From: Methylobacterium jeotgali | Lineage (GTDB): Bacteria > Pseudomonadota > Alphaproteobacteria > Rhizobiales > Beijerinckiaceae | Reading direction: 5' to 3' | Assembly (NCBI RefSeq): GCF_022179345.1 | Contig: NZ_BPQR01000020.1 | Span: forward strand, 1 to 58,082 | Length of the DNA: 58,082 nucleotides | Shown here: positions 47,460-58,082 of the stretch, piece by piece | Numbering within the stretch: the stretch's first letter is position 1 | Layout of the letters: each line of letters starts with the position of its first letter | Made by a program: the position numbers and the translations under genes | The notes under the pieces: model-generated | Database searches by the model: none | Seen by the model: only the letters and a program-made list of their open reading frames with translations | Told to the model about the DNA's origin: nothing

Positions 47460-49880
47460 ATGAAATTCACCCTCTCCTGGCTCAAGGACCATCTCGACAC
47501 GGCGGCCTCGCTGGAGACCGTCGCCGAGACGCTCACCCGCATCGGGCTCGAGGTCGAGCGCGTCGAGGACAAGGCGGCGGCGCTGAAGCCCTACGTCATC
47601 GCGCGGGTCCTCACCGCCGAGCAGCACCCGAACGCCGACCGGCTGCGGGTCTGCAGCGTCGAGACCGGCGAGGGCGCGCCCGTGCAGGTCGTATGCGGGG
47701 CGCCGAACGCGCGCGCCGGCATGCTCTCGGTGTTCGCCCCTCCCGGCACCTACGTGCCGGGCAAGGACATCACCCTCTCGGTCGGCACCATACGCGGGGT
47801 CGAGAGCCGTGGGATGCTCTGCTCGGGCGCCGAGCTCGGCCTCGGCGACGATGGTGACGGCATCCTCGACCTGCCCGCCGATGCGCCGGTCGGCACGCCC
47901 TACGCGGTCTGGGCCGGGCTCGACGATCCGGTCATCGAGATCAACCTGACGCCGAACCGCCCGGACTGCACCTCCGTCCACGGCATCGCCCGCGACCTCG
48001 CGGCGACGGGCCTCGGCGTGCTCAAGCGCGAGCCGATGCCGCCGGTGCGCGGCGAGGGCCCGGCGCCGGCTGCCGTCACCCTCGACTTCGACGATTACGA
48101 CCGCGGGCTCTGTCCGTACTTCGCGCTCCGCCTCGTGCGCGGCGTGCGCAACGGGCCCTCGCCGGACTGGATGCAGGCGCGTCTGCGGGCGATCGGACTG
48201 CGCCCGATCAACGCGCTGGTCGACATCACCAACTACATGACGTTCGACCGGGGCCGGCCGCTCCACGTCTTCGACGCCGCCAAGGTCGCGGGCGCGCTCA
48301 CCGTGCGCCGGGCCCGCGAGGGCGAGAGCCTCGCGGCCCTCGACGGCCGCACCTATGCGCTCACCGACGAGATGGTGGTGATCGCCGACGGGAACGGCGT
48401 CGAGTCGATCGGCGGCATCATCGGCGGCGAGGCCACGGGCTGCGACGAGTCCACCACCGACGTGCTCATCGAGTCGGCCCTGTGGAGCCCCGCCAACATC
48501 GCTCAGACCGGGCGCCGGCTCGGGATCATCACCGACGCCCGCTACCGTTTCGAGCGGGGCGTCGACCCGGCCTTCGCGCTGGCCGGCCTCGACCTCGCCA
48601 CCCGCCTCGTCACCGACATCTGCGGCGGCAGCCCGAGCGATCCGGCGATCGCCGGCGAGCCGCCGGAGACCTCCCACGTCATCGACTTCCCCTGGACGGA
48701 GGTGCGCCGGCTCGCCGGCATCGAGTTGTCGCGGGCAGAGATGAAGGTGAGCCTCGAATCCCTCGGCTTCCACATCGCCGGCTCCGGCGACCGGGTGAAG
48801 GTGCTGCCGCCTTCCTGGCGCCCGGACATCGAGGGCAAGGCCGACCTCGTCGAGGAGATCGTGCGCATCGCCGGCCTCGACCGCATCGAGCCGAAGCCCC
48901 TGCCGCGCCAGAGCCACGTCGCGACCGCCGTCCTGACGCCGCTTCAGAAGCGTACCCGCCTCGCGCGGCGGGCTCTCGCCAGCCGCGGGCTGCTGGAGGC
49001 CGTCACCTGGTCGTTCATCCCGCGGGAGGATGCGGTGCTGTTCGGCGGCGGCGCGCCCTCGCTGGCGCTCGCCAACCCCATCGCCTCCGAACTCTCGGAC
49101 ATGCGCCCGAGCCTGGTGCCGGGGCTGTTGCGCGCCGCGCAGCGCAACGCCGACCGGGGCTACCCGGATGCCGCCCTGTTCGAGGTCGGCCAGTGCTTCG
49201 CCTCCGACGAGCCGGAGGGCCAGAGCATCCGCGCAGCCGCCGTCCGGCGCGGCACCGGCGGCCATGCCGGCGCCGGCCGCCACTGGGACGGCGCGGCCGG
49301 GCCCGTCGACGCCTTCGAGGCCAAGGCGGACGCCATGGCGCTCCTCGCCGCCCTCGGCGTGCCGACCGGCGGCCTCCAGGTCGCGGCGGGCGGCCCCGCC
49401 TGGCTGCATCCCGGCCGCTCCGGCACGCTCCAGTTCGGGCCGAAGACCGTCGTCGGCCATTTCGGCGAGGTCCATCCCCGCGTCGCCAAGGCGCTTGGTC
49501 TCAAGGGCGTGATCGTCGCCTTCGAGATCACCCTCGACGCGCTGCCGCTGCCGAAGCATCGCCCGACCAAGGTGAAGCCGGCGCTCGCGCTCTCGGACTT
49601 CCAGCCGATCTCCCGCGACTTCGCTTTCGTGGTCTCCCGCGACGTGGCGGCGGGCGAGGTGGTGAAGGCCGCGGCCAGCGCCGAACGCAAGCTCGTGACG
49701 GGTGTCGACGTGTTCGACGTCTACGAGGGCGCGGGCGTGCCGGAGGGCTCGAAGTCGGTGGCCATCGCCGTCACGCTCCAGCCCGTCGAGAAGACGCTGA
49801 CCGACGCCGAGATCGAGGCGGTCAGCGCCCGCATCGTCGCGGAGGTCTCCCGCAAGACCGGCGCGACGCTGCGGGCATGA
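47460..49880 (+). CDS. pheT: Phenylalanine-tRNA ligase beta subunit
   Basis: 806 aa, full length. In order: N-terminal domain with a tRNA-binding OB fold (about 40-150; [12 protein letters not shown]), the B3/B4 editing domain ([20 protein letters not shown]), the B5 domain, a catalytic-like core and the C-terminal anticodon-binding FDX domain ([21 protein letters not shown]). Its stop overlaps the start of the next gene (ATGA), so translation is coupled. Confidence 0.96.
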   Translation: MKFTLSWLKDHLDTAASLETVAETLTRIGLEVERVEDKAAALKPYVIARVLTAEQHPNADRLRVCSVETGEGAPVQVVCGAPNARAGMLSVFAPPGTYVPGKDITLSVGTIRGVESRGMLCSGAELGLGDDGDGILDLPADAPVGTPYAVWAGLDDPVIEINLTPNRPDCTSVHGIARDLAATGLGVLKREPMPPVRGEGPAPAAVTLDFDDYDRGLCPYFALRLVRGVRNGPSPDWMQARLRAIGLRPINALVDITNYMTFDRGRPLHVFDAAKVAGALTVRRAREGESLAALDGRTYALTDEMVVIADGNGVESIGGIIGGEATGCDESTTDVLIESALWSPANIAQTGRRLGIITDARYRFERGVDPAFALAGLDLATRLVTDICGGSPSDPAIAGEPPETSHVIDFPWTEVRRLAGIELSRAEMKVSLESLGFHIAGSGDRVKVLPPSWRPDIEGKADLVEEIVRIAGLDRIEPKPLPRQSHVATAVLTPLQKRTRLARRALASRGLLEAVTWSFIPREDAVLFGGGAPSLALANPIASELSDMRPSLVPGLLRAAQRNADRGYPDAALFEVGQCFASDEPEGQSIRAAAVRRGTGGHAGAGRHWDGAAGPVDAFEAKADAMALLAALGVPTGGLQVAAGGPAWLHPGRSGTLQFGPKTVVGHFGEVHPRVAKALGLKGVIVAFEITLDALPLPKHRPTKVKPALALSDFQPISRDFAFVVSRDVAAGEVVKAAASAERKLVTGVDVFDVYEGAGVPEGSKSVAIAVTLQPVEKTLTDAEIEAVSARIVAEVSRKTGATLRA

Positions 49881-50701
49881 CCGTCGCGGCGCTCCGCGAG
49901 GCCCGGCACCTGCCGGAGGACGCGCTGCGGCGGGCTCAAGGACAGCCCGATGCGATCCTGGCGCCGGTGCTCGCCGCGATGGAGGCGGCCGCTTCCGGTG
50001 TCGAGCTGGACGAGGCCGAGGGCAACCTCGTGTTCTGGGGGCTGCACGCGCTCGCCGGAGCCCGCGAGACCCGCGCCTTCGCCCCGCTGCTCGCCCTGCT
50101 GCGCCAGGACGGGGACAGCCTCGACGCCCTGTTCGGCGACGCGCTGACCGAGACGCTGGCGCGGGTGCTGGCGAGCCTCCACGACGGCTCCAGCGAGGGT
50201 CTGTTCCGCCTCGCCCTCGATTCGACCCTGGACGACGGCGTGCGCAACGAGGTGCTCGGCGCCGCCGCCTTCCTCGCCCACCAGGGCCTCTTGCCGCGGG
50301 ACGCGTTCCGCGACGTCCTCGCCCGCTTCGACGACAAGCGCGTCGCGGTGGAGGAGCTGGGGTGGGTCGGCTGGGAGGAGGCGATCGCGCTCCTCGGGCT
50401 CGCGGACCTCGCCCCCCGCGTCGAGGCCGCCCGCCGGGATCGCCGCCTGACCGGCGAGTTCAGCGACGCCGAGTGGTTCAAGACCACCCTGCGGCGGGCT
50501 CGGATGCGCCCGGACTCGCTTCGCGACTTCGAGGAGCGCGGCCTCGGCACCCTCGACGACCCGGTCGCAGCGCTGGCCTGGACGGCGGAGGGCGCCGGCG
50601 AGCCGGTCAGGAACCCGTGGAAGGATGTCGGCCGCAACGATCCCTGCCCCTGCGGCAGCGGCCTGAAGTTCAAGAAGTGCTGCCTCGGGAAGGCCGCGTG
50701 A
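49877..50701 (+). CDS. DUF1186-like protein with C-terminal SEC-C zinc motif
   Basis: 274 aa. The N-terminal part is helical and HEAT-like with repeated acidic blocks ([35 protein letters not shown]), as in DUF1186 proteins. The C-terminus is [24 protein letters not shown], the SEC-C zinc motif also used by SecA to bind SecB and ribosomes. Function unknown; the motif and the coupling to pheT (4-base overlap) hint at a translation link, but that is inference. Confidence 0.8.
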   Translation: MTVAALREARHLPEDALRRAQGQPDAILAPVLAAMEAAASGVELDEAEGNLVFWGLHALAGARETRAFAPLLALLRQDGDSLDALFGDALTETLARVLASLHDGSSEGLFRLALDSTLDDGVRNEVLGAAAFLAHQGLLPRDAFRDVLARFDDKRVAVEELGWVGWEEAIALLGLADLAPRVEAARRDRRLTGEFSDAEWFKTTLRRARMRPDSLRDFEERGLGTLDDPVAALAWTAEGAGEPVRNPWKDVGRNDPCPCGSGLKFKKCCLGKAA

Positions 50702-50708
50702 GCCTCGC

Positions 50709-51485
50709 TCAGCGCACTGTGCCGCTCAGCGGGTTCGTCTCGTCCCAGCCATAGCCCAGCGTCTCGAAGCGCATCGAGCGGGCGTCGACCATCAGGAGGC
50801 GGCCGACGAGGGGCTCGCCGAACCCGGTGATCGCGCGCACCACCTCCATCGCCATCAGCGAGCCCATGACTCCGGCGAGCGCCCCGAGCACGCCGGCCTC
50901 GGCGCAGGGCGGCACGCTTCCCGGCGGCGGCGGGCTCGGGAAGAGGCAGCGATAGGTCGGGTTCGGGCGGCCGTCCGGGCCGGTCTCGTGGGGACGCAGC
51001 GTCGTGAGCGAGCCGTCGAAGCGGCCGAGCGCCGCCGTCACCAGCGGTCGTTTCGCATGGAAGCAGGCGTCCGAGACCGCGTAGCGGGTGGCGAAGTTGT
51101 CGGAGCCGTCCGCGACGATGTCGTAGCCGGCAATAGTTTCCTCTGCGTTCGCCTCCGTGAGGCGGAACGGGTGGGACACGACCTTCACATGTGGGTTGAG
51201 GGCGGCCACGGCCTCGGCGGCGCTTTCGACCTTGGGGCGGCCGATGTCGCCGGTGCGGTGGATGACCTGCCGCTGGAGGTTCGAGAGCGAGACGGTGTCG
51301 TCGTCGGCGATGCCGATGGTGCCGATGCCGGCGGCCGCCAGATACTGGATCAGCGGCGCTCCGAGCCCGCCGGCGCCGACCACCAGCACCCGCGCGGCCT
51401 TGAGCCGGTTCTGCCCCGGCCCGCCGACCTCCGGCAGCACGAGATGGCGGGCGTAGCGTTCGACTTCTTCGGGAGCGAGGGCCAT
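50709..51485 (-). CDS. MoeB/ThiF/HesA-type adenylyltransferase
   Basis: 258 aa, cytoplasmic. ATP-binding GAGGLGAPLIQYLAAAG, DDDTVSLSNLQRQ, VADGSDNFATRY, and a catalytic-Cys region around PPCAEAGVLGALAGV. Such enzymes activate the C-terminal glycine of a ubiquitin-like sulphur carrier (MoaD or ThiS). There is no rhodanese extension. Whether it serves molybdopterin or thiamine cannot be decided. It is convergent with the SEC-C gene, with seven bases between. Confidence 0.87.
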   Translation of the reverse strand: MALAPEEVERYARHLVLPEVGGPGQNRLKAARVLVVGAGGLGAPLIQYLAAAGIGTIGIADDDTVSLSNLQRQVIHRTGDIGRPKVESAAEAVAALNPHVKVVSHPFRLTEANAEETIAGYDIVADGSDNFATRYAVSDACFHAKRPLVTAALGRFDGSLTTLRPHETGPDGRPNPTYRCLFPSPPPPGSVPPCAEAGVLGALAGVMGSLMAMEVVRAITGFGEPLVGRLLMVDARSMRFETLGYGWDETNPLSGTVR

Positions 51486-51587
51486 GCCCGCGAGATAAGC
51501 CGGCGCGGGCGCGGGCGGAAGAGCGTGGCTTGCCGGAGGGCGGGGCGGGGCGCATGAGGGCGTCCGGTCAATCTACCGGATCCGGCC

Positions 51588-52754
51588 ATGGCCTCTGAAC
51601 CCTCCGCCCTCGACCTCGCCCGCGCCCTGATCCGCTGCCCCTCGGTGACGCCGCAGGAGGGCGGCGCGCTGGCGCTGATGGCGGGGGTGCTGGCCGAAGC
51701 CGGGTTCGCCGTGGAGCGGCCGGTCTTCTCCGAGCCCGGAACGCCGAGCATCGAGAACCTGGTCGCCCGCATCGGCGAGGGCCGCTGCCTTCTGCTGGCC
51801 GGCCACACCGACGTGGTGCCGCCGGGCGACGAGGGCGCCTGGCGGCACGGGCCTTTCGCGGGCACGGTCGAGGACGGGCTGCTCTACGGGCGCGGGGCCG
51901 TCGACATGAAGGGCGGGCTCGCCTGCATGATGGCCGCGACTCTCGACTTCCTCCGCGAGCGCGGGCCGGAATTCGGCGGTGCCATCGGCTTCCTCGTCAC
52001 GGGGGACGAGGAGGGACCTGCGGTCAACGGCACCGTCAAGCTCCTCGAGTGGGCGCGGGCGCGAGGGGAGCGCTTCGACCACTGCCTGCTCGGCGAGCCT
52101 ACGAACCCCGGCCGCCTCGGCGAGATGATCAAGATCGGCCGGCGGGGCTCGCTCAGCGGCCGCATCACCGTCCACGGTAGGCAGGGGCACGTGGCCTACC
52201 CGCACCGGGCGGAGAACCCGATTCCGGGGATGCTTCGGCTCGCTCAGGCGCTGCTCGCCGAACCGCTCGACGGCGGCACCGCGCATTTCGACGCCTCGAA
52301 CCTCGAGCTCACGACGCTCGATGTCGGCAACCCGGCCACCAACGTCATCCCGGCCCTGGCGACCGCCGTGTTCAACGTGCGCTTCAACGATACCTGGACG
52401 GCGGACAGCCTCGGCGCCGAGATCCGCCGCCGGCTCGACGCGGCGGCCGGGGGCGTGCGCTTCGCGCTCGACATTCAACCTTCGAATTCGCCCGCCTTCC
52501 TGACGGAGCCCGACGCCTTCGTCGGCCTCGTCTCCGACGCGGTCGAGGCCGAGACGGGCCTGCGGCCGGAGCTTTCCACCACGGGAGGCACCTCGGACGC
52601 GCGCTTCATCAAGGACGCCTGCCCGGTGATCGAGTTCGGCCTCGTCGGGGAGACCATGCACCGCACGGACGAGTGCGTGGCGGTGGCCGACTTGGAGCGG
52701 CTGACCGCGATCTACCGGCGGGTGCTCGACGCTTACTTCCCGGCGTCGGCGTAG
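51588..52754 (+). CDS. dapE: Succinyl-diaminopimelate desuccinylase
   Basis: DapE hydrolyses N-succinyl-LL-DAP in lysine and peptidoglycan synthesis; a two-zinc M20 peptidase fold. The 388-aa protein has [13 protein letters not shown] (His ligand and Asp), [10 protein letters not shown] (bridging Asp), [11 protein letters not shown] (catalytic Glu and ligand), and a dimerisation lid domain (about 180-290), then GGTSDARFI and [10 protein letters not shown]. Its 3' end overlaps the convergent truA gene by 22 bases. Confidence 0.94.
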   Translation: MASEPSALDLARALIRCPSVTPQEGGALALMAGVLAEAGFAVERPVFSEPGTPSIENLVARIGEGRCLLLAGHTDVVPPGDEGAWRHGPFAGTVEDGLLYGRGAVDMKGGLACMMAATLDFLRERGPEFGGAIGFLVTGDEEGPAVNGTVKLLEWARARGERFDHCLLGEPTNPGRLGEMIKIGRRGSLSGRITVHGRQGHVAYPHRAENPIPGMLRLAQALLAEPLDGGTAHFDASNLELTTLDVGNPATNVIPALATAVFNVRFNDTWTADSLGAEIRRRLDAAAGGVRFALDIQPSNSPAFLTEPDAFVGLVSDAVEAETGLRPELSTTGGTSDARFIKDACPVIEFGLVGETMHRTDECVAVADLERLTAIYRRVLDAYFPASA

Positions 52755-53497
52755 TCGACGCCGGTCAGCGTCAGCCCGCAGGCCGGGGCCATGGGGCCGC
52801 AGCGGCTGCGGTCCCGCGCTGCGAGGATGGCAGCCACGTCGTCGGGCGTGAGCCGATGCGAGCCCGCCAGCATCAGCGTGCCGACCATGCTGCGCACCTG
52901 ATGGTGCAGGAAGGAGCGGGCGTGGGTCGTCACCACGATCTCCTCCAGGGGCCCGGCGGCCTCGCGGGCGACGTCGAGGCGCTCGAGCGTCCGCACCGGG
53001 CTCGCGGCTTGGCACTCGGCGGCGCGGAAGGCGGAGAAATCGTGCCGGCCGAGCAGGCGTTGCGCCGCGGCGTGCATCGCCTCGGCGTCGAGCGCCCAGG
53101 GCACATGCCAGACGTAAGGCCGGACGAGCGCGGCGGGGCTGCGCCGGTTGAGGATGCGGTAGCGGTAGTGCCGACGGATCGCCGAGTGGCGAGCGTCGAA
53201 CTCCGGCCCGACGAGGTCCGCAGCGATCACCGCCACGGGGAGGGGGCGAAGATGCGCGTTGATCGCGTCGCGCACCGTGTCCGTGCGCCACGCCTTCGCG
53301 AGGTCGAGATGGGCGACCTGACCGGTGGCGTGGACGCCGGCATCGGTGCGGCCGGCGCAGGTGAGCCGAGCGGCCTCGCCGGAGAAGCGTTCCACGGCGG
53401 CCTCGACGGCGCCCTGCACGGTCGCATCCTCCGCCTGCCGCTGCCAGCCGCAGAAGGGCGCGCCGTCGTACTCGATGAGGAGCCGGTAGCGGGGCAT
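52733..53497 (-). CDS. truA: tRNA pseudouridine(38-40) synthase
   Basis: 254 aa. The catalytic Asp lies in [19 protein letters not shown] (R-T-D-x-G-V-H). Other blocks are [14 protein letters not shown] at the N-terminus and [12 protein letters not shown] at the C-terminal side. It modifies the anticodon stem-loop of many tRNAs. It lies downstream of fmt in a def-fmt-truA order, with a REP-like repeat pair in the 207-base gap. Confidence 0.95.
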   Translation of the reverse strand: MPRYRLLIEYDGAPFCGWQRQAEDATVQGAVEAAVERFSGEAARLTCAGRTDAGVHATGQVAHLDLAKAWRTDTVRDAINAHLRPLPVAVIAADLVGPEFDARHSAIRRHYRYRILNRRSPAALVRPYVWHVPWALDAEAMHAAAQRLLGRHDFSAFRAAECQAASPVRTLERLDVAREAAGPLEEIVVTTHARSFLHHQVRSMVGTLMLAGSHRLTPDDVAAILAARDRSRCGPMAPACGLTLTGVDYADAGK

Positions 53498-53514
53498 CGC
53501 GCTCAGCCGCGGCT

Positions 53515-53692
53515 TATTCCTCCCCGCTCTGCGGGGGAGGGTGGCCTCCGAAGCGGGTCGGGAGAGGGGAGCGACGGTGCAGGAGAGGACGCGGCAGGCG
53601 TGAAGGGCAGCGCCTCTCTCGGAAGCTGGGTTCCCCTCTCCCGACCCCTGCCGACACAGAGGCCACCCACCCCGCAGAGCGGGGAGGGAGGA
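53515..53692. repeat. Inverted pair of REP-like palindromic elements
   Basis: Two copies of a unit of about 55 bases in opposite orientation. Left: from CTCCCCGCTCTGCGGG (about 53519) through GTGGCCTC to GGGTCGGGAGAGGGGA (ending about 53570). Right: its reverse complement, from CCCCTCTCCCGACCCC (about 53633) through GAGGCCACC to CCGCAGAGCGGGGAGG (ending about 53688). The copies differ at a few positions. Located between fmt and truA, like REPIN-type intergenic repeats. Confidence 0.75.
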
Positions 53693-53704
53693 GGCCGTGG
53701 GTCC

Positions 53705-54634
53705 TCATGCCAGCCGCGCGCCGGGCTCGAGCCGCGCGCCTCGCAAGAACTCCGCGCCGCTCGCGGTGCCGCCCTTTCCGGCGCGGCGCAACTCCGTGAG
53801 ATGCACGGCGCCCGTAGCGCAGGCGATCGTGCCCTCCGCGTCGAGGAGCGTGCCGGGGGAGCCACTGCCCTCGGCGGCCTCTGCGCGCAGCACCTTCACC
53901 CGCTCCGGGCCCTTGCCGAGATCGGCCTCGAAGAAGGCGCCGGGGAAGGGCGAGAGCCCGTTGATGTGCGCGGCGACCTCCTCCGCCGGGCGGTCCCAGG
54001 CGATGCGGGCCTCGTCGTTGCCGATCTTGGCGGCGTAGAGCACACCTTCGTCGGCCTGCGGCGTGAAGGCGAGGCCGTCCGTTTCGAGCCGGCGGAGCGC
54101 CTCGGCCATCAGGTCGGCGCCCAGCGGCATCAGCGCGTCGTGCAGGTCGCCCGCCGTCACGCCGGGCGTGATCGGCAGGCGGGCTTCCAGCGCGACGGGG
54201 CCGGTGTCGAGCCCGGCCTCCATGCGCATGATCCCGACGCCGCTCTCGGCGTCGCCCGCCATCACCGCCCGCTGGATCGGTGCGGCGCCGCGCCAGCGGG
54301 GCAGGAGCGAGCCGTGCAGGTTCAGGCAGCCGTGCCGCGGCGTGTCGAGGATGGCTTGAGGGAGCAGCAGCCCGTAGGCGACGACGACCGCGACGTCCGC
54401 CTCGTGCCGGCGGAAGGTCTCCGCTGCTTCGTCGCCCTTCAGCGAGGCCGGGGTCAGCACCGGCAGGCCGTGGCGCTCGGCCAGCGCCTGGACGGGGGAA
54501 GGGCGGAGCGCCATGCCCCGCCCGGCCTTGGCCGGGGCGCGGGTGTAGACAGCCGGCACCGTGTGCCCGTCGGCCAGAACGCGCGCGAGCGTCGGCACGG
54601 CGAAATCCGGCGTGCCCATGAAGACGACGCGCAT
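53705..54634 (-). CDS. fmt: Methionyl-tRNA formyltransferase
   Basis: 309 aa. N-terminal formyltransferase domain with VVFMGTPDFAVP, LNLHGSLLPRWRGAAPIQ (His/Asn active site) and a C-terminal tRNA-binding domain (about 205-305). It formylates initiator Met-tRNA using 10-formyl-THF. Start ATG 54632-54634 (MRVVFMG). It follows def by 23 bases, the common def-fmt pairing. Confidence 0.95.
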   Translation of the reverse strand: MRVVFMGTPDFAVPTLARVLADGHTVPAVYTRAPAKAGRGMALRPSPVQALAERHGLPVLTPASLKGDEAAETFRRHEADVAVVVAYGLLLPQAILDTPRHGCLNLHGSLLPRWRGAAPIQRAVMAGDAESGVGIMRMEAGLDTGPVALEARLPITPGVTAGDLHDALMPLGADLMAEALRRLETDGLAFTPQADEGVLYAAKIGNDEARIAWDRPAEEVAAHINGLSPFPGAFFEADLGKGPERVKVLRAEAAEGSGSPGTLLDAEGTIACATGAVHLTELRRAGKGGTASGAEFLRGARLEPGARLA

Positions 54635-54657
54635 GGTGCTCGACCCCGCCGGCCCGC

Positions 54658-55176
54658 TCAGGCCGCCTCGCCGCGCTTGGCCGCCTTGGCGAACTTCTTC
54701 ACCACCCGGTCGCGCTTGAGCTTCGAGAGGTGGTCGATGAACAGCACGCCGTTGAGGTGGTCGATCTCGTGCTGGATGCAGGTGGAGAGGAGCCCGTCCG
54801 CCTCGATCTCCTGTTCGCGGCCCTCGAGGTCGCGGAAGCGCACGCGCACCCGGTCCGGCCGCTCGACCTCGCCGTAGAACTCCGGGATCGAGAGGCAGCC
54901 CTCGTCGTAGACGCGCTTCTCCTCCGAGGCCCAGACGATCTCGGGGTCGAGGAAGATGCGCGGCTCGCGGGCGTTCTCGTCCTTCGAGGTGTCGATGGTC
55001 ACGACCCGCTTCGTCACGCCGATCTGGATCGCGGCGAGGCCGACGCCGGGGGCGTCGTACATGGTCTCCAACATGTCCTGGGCAAGCGTGCGGATCTCGT
55101 CGGTGACCGGGCCGACCGGCTCGGAGGGCAGGCGCAGGCGCGCGTCGGGGAGGATGACGAGGGGACGGATGGCCAT
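54658..55176 (-). CDS. def: Peptide deformylase
   Basis: 172 aa, normal length. The three motifs are [21 protein letters not shown] and QHEIDHLNG, which provide the Cys and two His metal ligands and the catalytic Glu. It removes the formyl group from nascent proteins. Start ATG 55174-55176 ([11 protein letters not shown]). First gene of def-fmt-truA. Confidence 0.96.
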   Translation of the reverse strand: MAIRPLVILPDARLRLPSEPVGPVTDEIRTLAQDMLETMYDAPGVGLAAIQIGVTKRVVTIDTSKDENAREPRIFLDPEIVWASEEKRVYDEGCLSIPEFYGEVERPDRVRVRFRDLEGREQEIEADGLLSTCIQHEIDHLNGVLFIDHLSKLKRDRVVKKFAKAAKRGEAA

Positions 55177-55299
55177 GGCTTGGTCGGGGTGAAGGCGTCG
55201 GGGATGCGTTCGAATAGGGTGGGGCAGGGTGCCGGTCAAATGAGGGACCTGCGCTCTCTCTGCCCTCCCCCGCAACGGGGTAGGGCGACGGCTTCGCCG

Positions 55300-55905
55300 T
55301 CAGAACGCCGTGCGGCTGCGGATGGCGGCGGAGAGAGTGCCCTCGTCGAGATAGTCGAGCTCTCCGCCGACGGGGACGCCGTGGGCCAGCCGCGTGATCC
55401 GCCGGCCGAGATGGCTCATCGCCTCGGTGACGTAGTGGGCGGTGGTCTGGCCGTCGACGGTGGCGTTGAGCGCCAGGATCACCTCGGTGACGGCCGGGTC
55501 CGCCGCCCGCTCCACCAGACGGGCGATGGAGAGGTGCTCCGGCCGCACCCCGTCTAGGGCCGAGAGCACGCCGCCGAGCACGTGGTAGCGCGCCTGCACC
55601 GCGCCGGAGCGCTCCAGCGCCCAGAGGTCGGAGACGTCCTCGACCACGACGAGCAGGCTCCGGTCGCGGGCGGAGTCGCGACAGATGGTGCATGGATCGC
55701 AGGTGTCGACGTTGCCGCATTCCCGGCAGACGACGATGCGCTCGGCGGCGACCCGCATCGCCTCGCCGAGCGGCGCGAGCAGGGTGTCGCGCTTCTTGAT
55801 GAGCTGCAGCGCGGCGCGTCGCGCCGAGCGCGGCCCGAGGCCGGGCATGCGGGCGAGGAGCTGGATCAGGCGCTCGATCTCGGGGCCGGCGACGGCTTGC
55901 GGCAT
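55300..55905 (-). CDS. recR: Recombination mediator protein RecR
   Basis: 201 aa. N-terminal helix-hairpin-helix ([20 protein letters not shown]), four-Cys zinc finger ([16 protein letters not shown]), Toprim domain ([15 protein letters not shown], about 80-175) and a C-terminal Walker-like tail ([21 protein letters not shown]). It acts with RecO and RecF in loading RecA. In many genomes it follows dnaX and ybaB, which are absent here; upstream is the pckA leader. Confidence 0.95.
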   Translation of the reverse strand: MPQAVAGPEIERLIQLLARMPGLGPRSARRAALQLIKKRDTLLAPLGEAMRVAAERIVVCRECGNVDTCDPCTICRDSARDRSLLVVVEDVSDLWALERSGAVQARYHVLGGVLSALDGVRPEHLSIARLVERAADPAVTEVILALNATVDGQTTAHYVTEAMSHLGRRITRLAHGVPVGGELDYLDEGTLSAAIRSRTAF

Positions 55906-56272
55906 GGGCGGGGGACTCGGGGGATGGGAGGCCGGAAACGCCTGCCATAGACCGTTGCCGGGCGGACGGGAAACGATCGCGGCGGCGAGGGACGTGTGCG
56001 CCGTGATCTTGGATATATTGTTCAGATCGTAGATTTCCAGGCGTCCGGAAGCGAGCTTTCAAGCAAGCGGCTGACAGATCCGGCGACCCGTCGCGTTGAC
56101 GGACGGTCTCTCGATTGACGCCGCATCGTCATGAAGCTGCAACATCGCCCCCGAGAACGCGGAGAACCTGCGCGCGGCGGTCCTGAACGACTGCGCGGAC
56201 GCGGTCTCGACGGAGCGGCGTCGTGCCGATGCGGCTTCCAACACGCGATCAGGGCCCTCGGGAGGGATCACG
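55906..56272. other. Intergenic region recR / pckA (367 bp)
   Basis: No gene is seen. It is divergent, so it contains the promoters of recR (minus) and pckA (plus). An AT-rich patch at about 56006-56042 (GATATATTG, GTAGATTT) and two TTGACG boxes (56096-56101 and 56115-56120) are candidate promoter elements for pckA. None has a convincing partner box at 17 bases. Confidence 0.45.
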
Positions 56273-57889
<1,617 letters not shown>

Positions 57890-57986
57890 GACGGATTTCG
57901 TGGACCACGGCCTCGGCGCTCCGATCCGTTCGGAGAGCTGAGGCGTAAACGGTCGAACCGCCCCACCCATCCCACCCGACCGTCTC

Positions 57987-58008
57987 CCCGGTGCGCGACT
58001 GCACCGGG
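57987..58008 (+). terminator. Hairpin downstream of pckA
   Basis: CCCGGTGC (57987-57994) pairs with GCACCGGG (58001-58008), 6-base loop, about 97 bases after the pckA stop. No T-run, so terminator assignment is tentative. Confidence 0.4.
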
Positions 58009-58037
58009 AGGGCCCGAGACGCTCGATGCGAGGCAAC

Positions 58038-58082
58038 CTCCCGTTTCGGACGATGTCTTGAAAACATCGTCCGAAACGGGAG
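58038..58082. repeat. Terminal 19-bp perfect inverted repeat at the right edge
   Basis: Bases 58038-58056 are the exact reverse complement of 58064-58082, with a 7-base loop, ending precisely at the last base. The same arrangement and arm length occur at the left edge, where it is demonstrably artificial. There is no coding sequence here to decide whether this copy is real. Confidence 0.7.

Noticed and set aside
46203..49559. Minus-strand open frame of 1118 codons opposite pheS/pheT
   Set aside because: Antisense to two unmistakable essential genes; long frames on the opposite strand are expected at this GC content. The translation is Arg/Gly/Ala/Asp-rich without domain motifs.
53515..53692. 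Inverted repeats near 53.6 kb as a CRISPR or insertion-sequence end
   Set aside because: Only two units in opposite orientation, no regular spacers, no transposase and no target duplication seen.
53705..56062. Long minus-strand frame that starts upstream of recR and runs on through def into fmt
   Set aside because: Only the last 309 codons (fmt) are real; the rest is out of frame with def and recR, which are clear genes on the same strand.
55906..56272. GGAAA...CGTT near the recR/pckA region as a third EcfG promoter
   Set aside because: The -35 reads GGAAA rather than GGAAC and the spacing is 14, outside the 16-17 of real sites.
58038..58082. Right-end palindrome as the pckA terminator
   Set aside because: It is about 150 bases after pckA, has no T-run, ends exactly at the sequence end and mirrors the proven artefact at the left.

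Overview
The window looks like a chromosomal contig of a high-GC alphaproteobacterium, most likely Methylobacterium/Methylorubrum (Hyphomicrobiales). The grounds are the gene order pyrH-frr-uppS-cdsA-dxr-rseP-bamA-lpxD, the run rnr - TonB_C protein - DUF983 - NUDIX - rpmG, an Hsp20 gene followed by a DUF1150 gene, orphan flaF, and two promoter sequences that fit the alphaproteobacterial general-stress sigma factor EcfG (GGAAC-N16/17-CGTT). I see no rRNA, tRNA, transposase, phage gene or CRISPR array. Both ends of the window are perfect 19-bp fold-back palindromes. The left one is demonstrably artificial, because it inverts a piece of pyrH coding sequence, so this is probably a whole draft contig.

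Layout. 1-9336: translation and envelope cluster on the plus strand: 3' end of pyrH, then frr, uppS, cdsA, dxr, rseP, bamA, lpxD. 9558-11786: hybrid sensor histidine kinase. 11898-15860 (minus): large autotransporter with an internally duplicated, GC-mosaic passenger and a very AT-rich upstream region. 16270-21595: flavin reductase, a small hypothetical gene, rnr, a small TonB_C protein, DUF983, NUDIX and rpmG. 21994-24524: small genes, namely a metallophosphoesterase, an EcfG-type periplasmic protein, a 45-aa membrane peptide, flaF and a convergent flaG-like gene. 24745-26811 (minus): thiC under a TPP riboswitch. 26869-32072: HNH protein, Rmf-like protein, YjbR, PBP1A and a GGDEF protein. 32091-35411 (minus): small basic protein, tonB, exbD, exbB and a secreted accessory protein. 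35814-36969: Hsp20 with an RpoH-type promoter, then DUF1150. 37001-39147: divergent alpha/beta hydrolase and glycosyltransferase.

39304-50701 is the infC - rpmI - rplT - pheS - pheT translation block. It is split after infC by an FkbM methyltransferase and a minus-strand stress unit (GT4 glycosyltransferase plus glycogen-debranching-like enzyme) with an excellent EcfG promoter. infC starts at ATT, the signature of IF3 autoregulation. 50709-57889 holds a MoeB/ThiF-like gene, dapE, the minus-strand def-fmt-truA operon with an inverted pair of REP-like elements, recR, and pckA.

I did not find a clearly new multi-gene defence or mobile system. The most interesting leads are the EcfG-driven glycan unit inside the translation cluster, the EcfG-driven small periplasmic protein, the recombined autotransporter passenger, the RpoH promoter and ribosome-site-masking hairpin of hsp20, and an orphan minus-strand terminator that implies an unannotated transcript.
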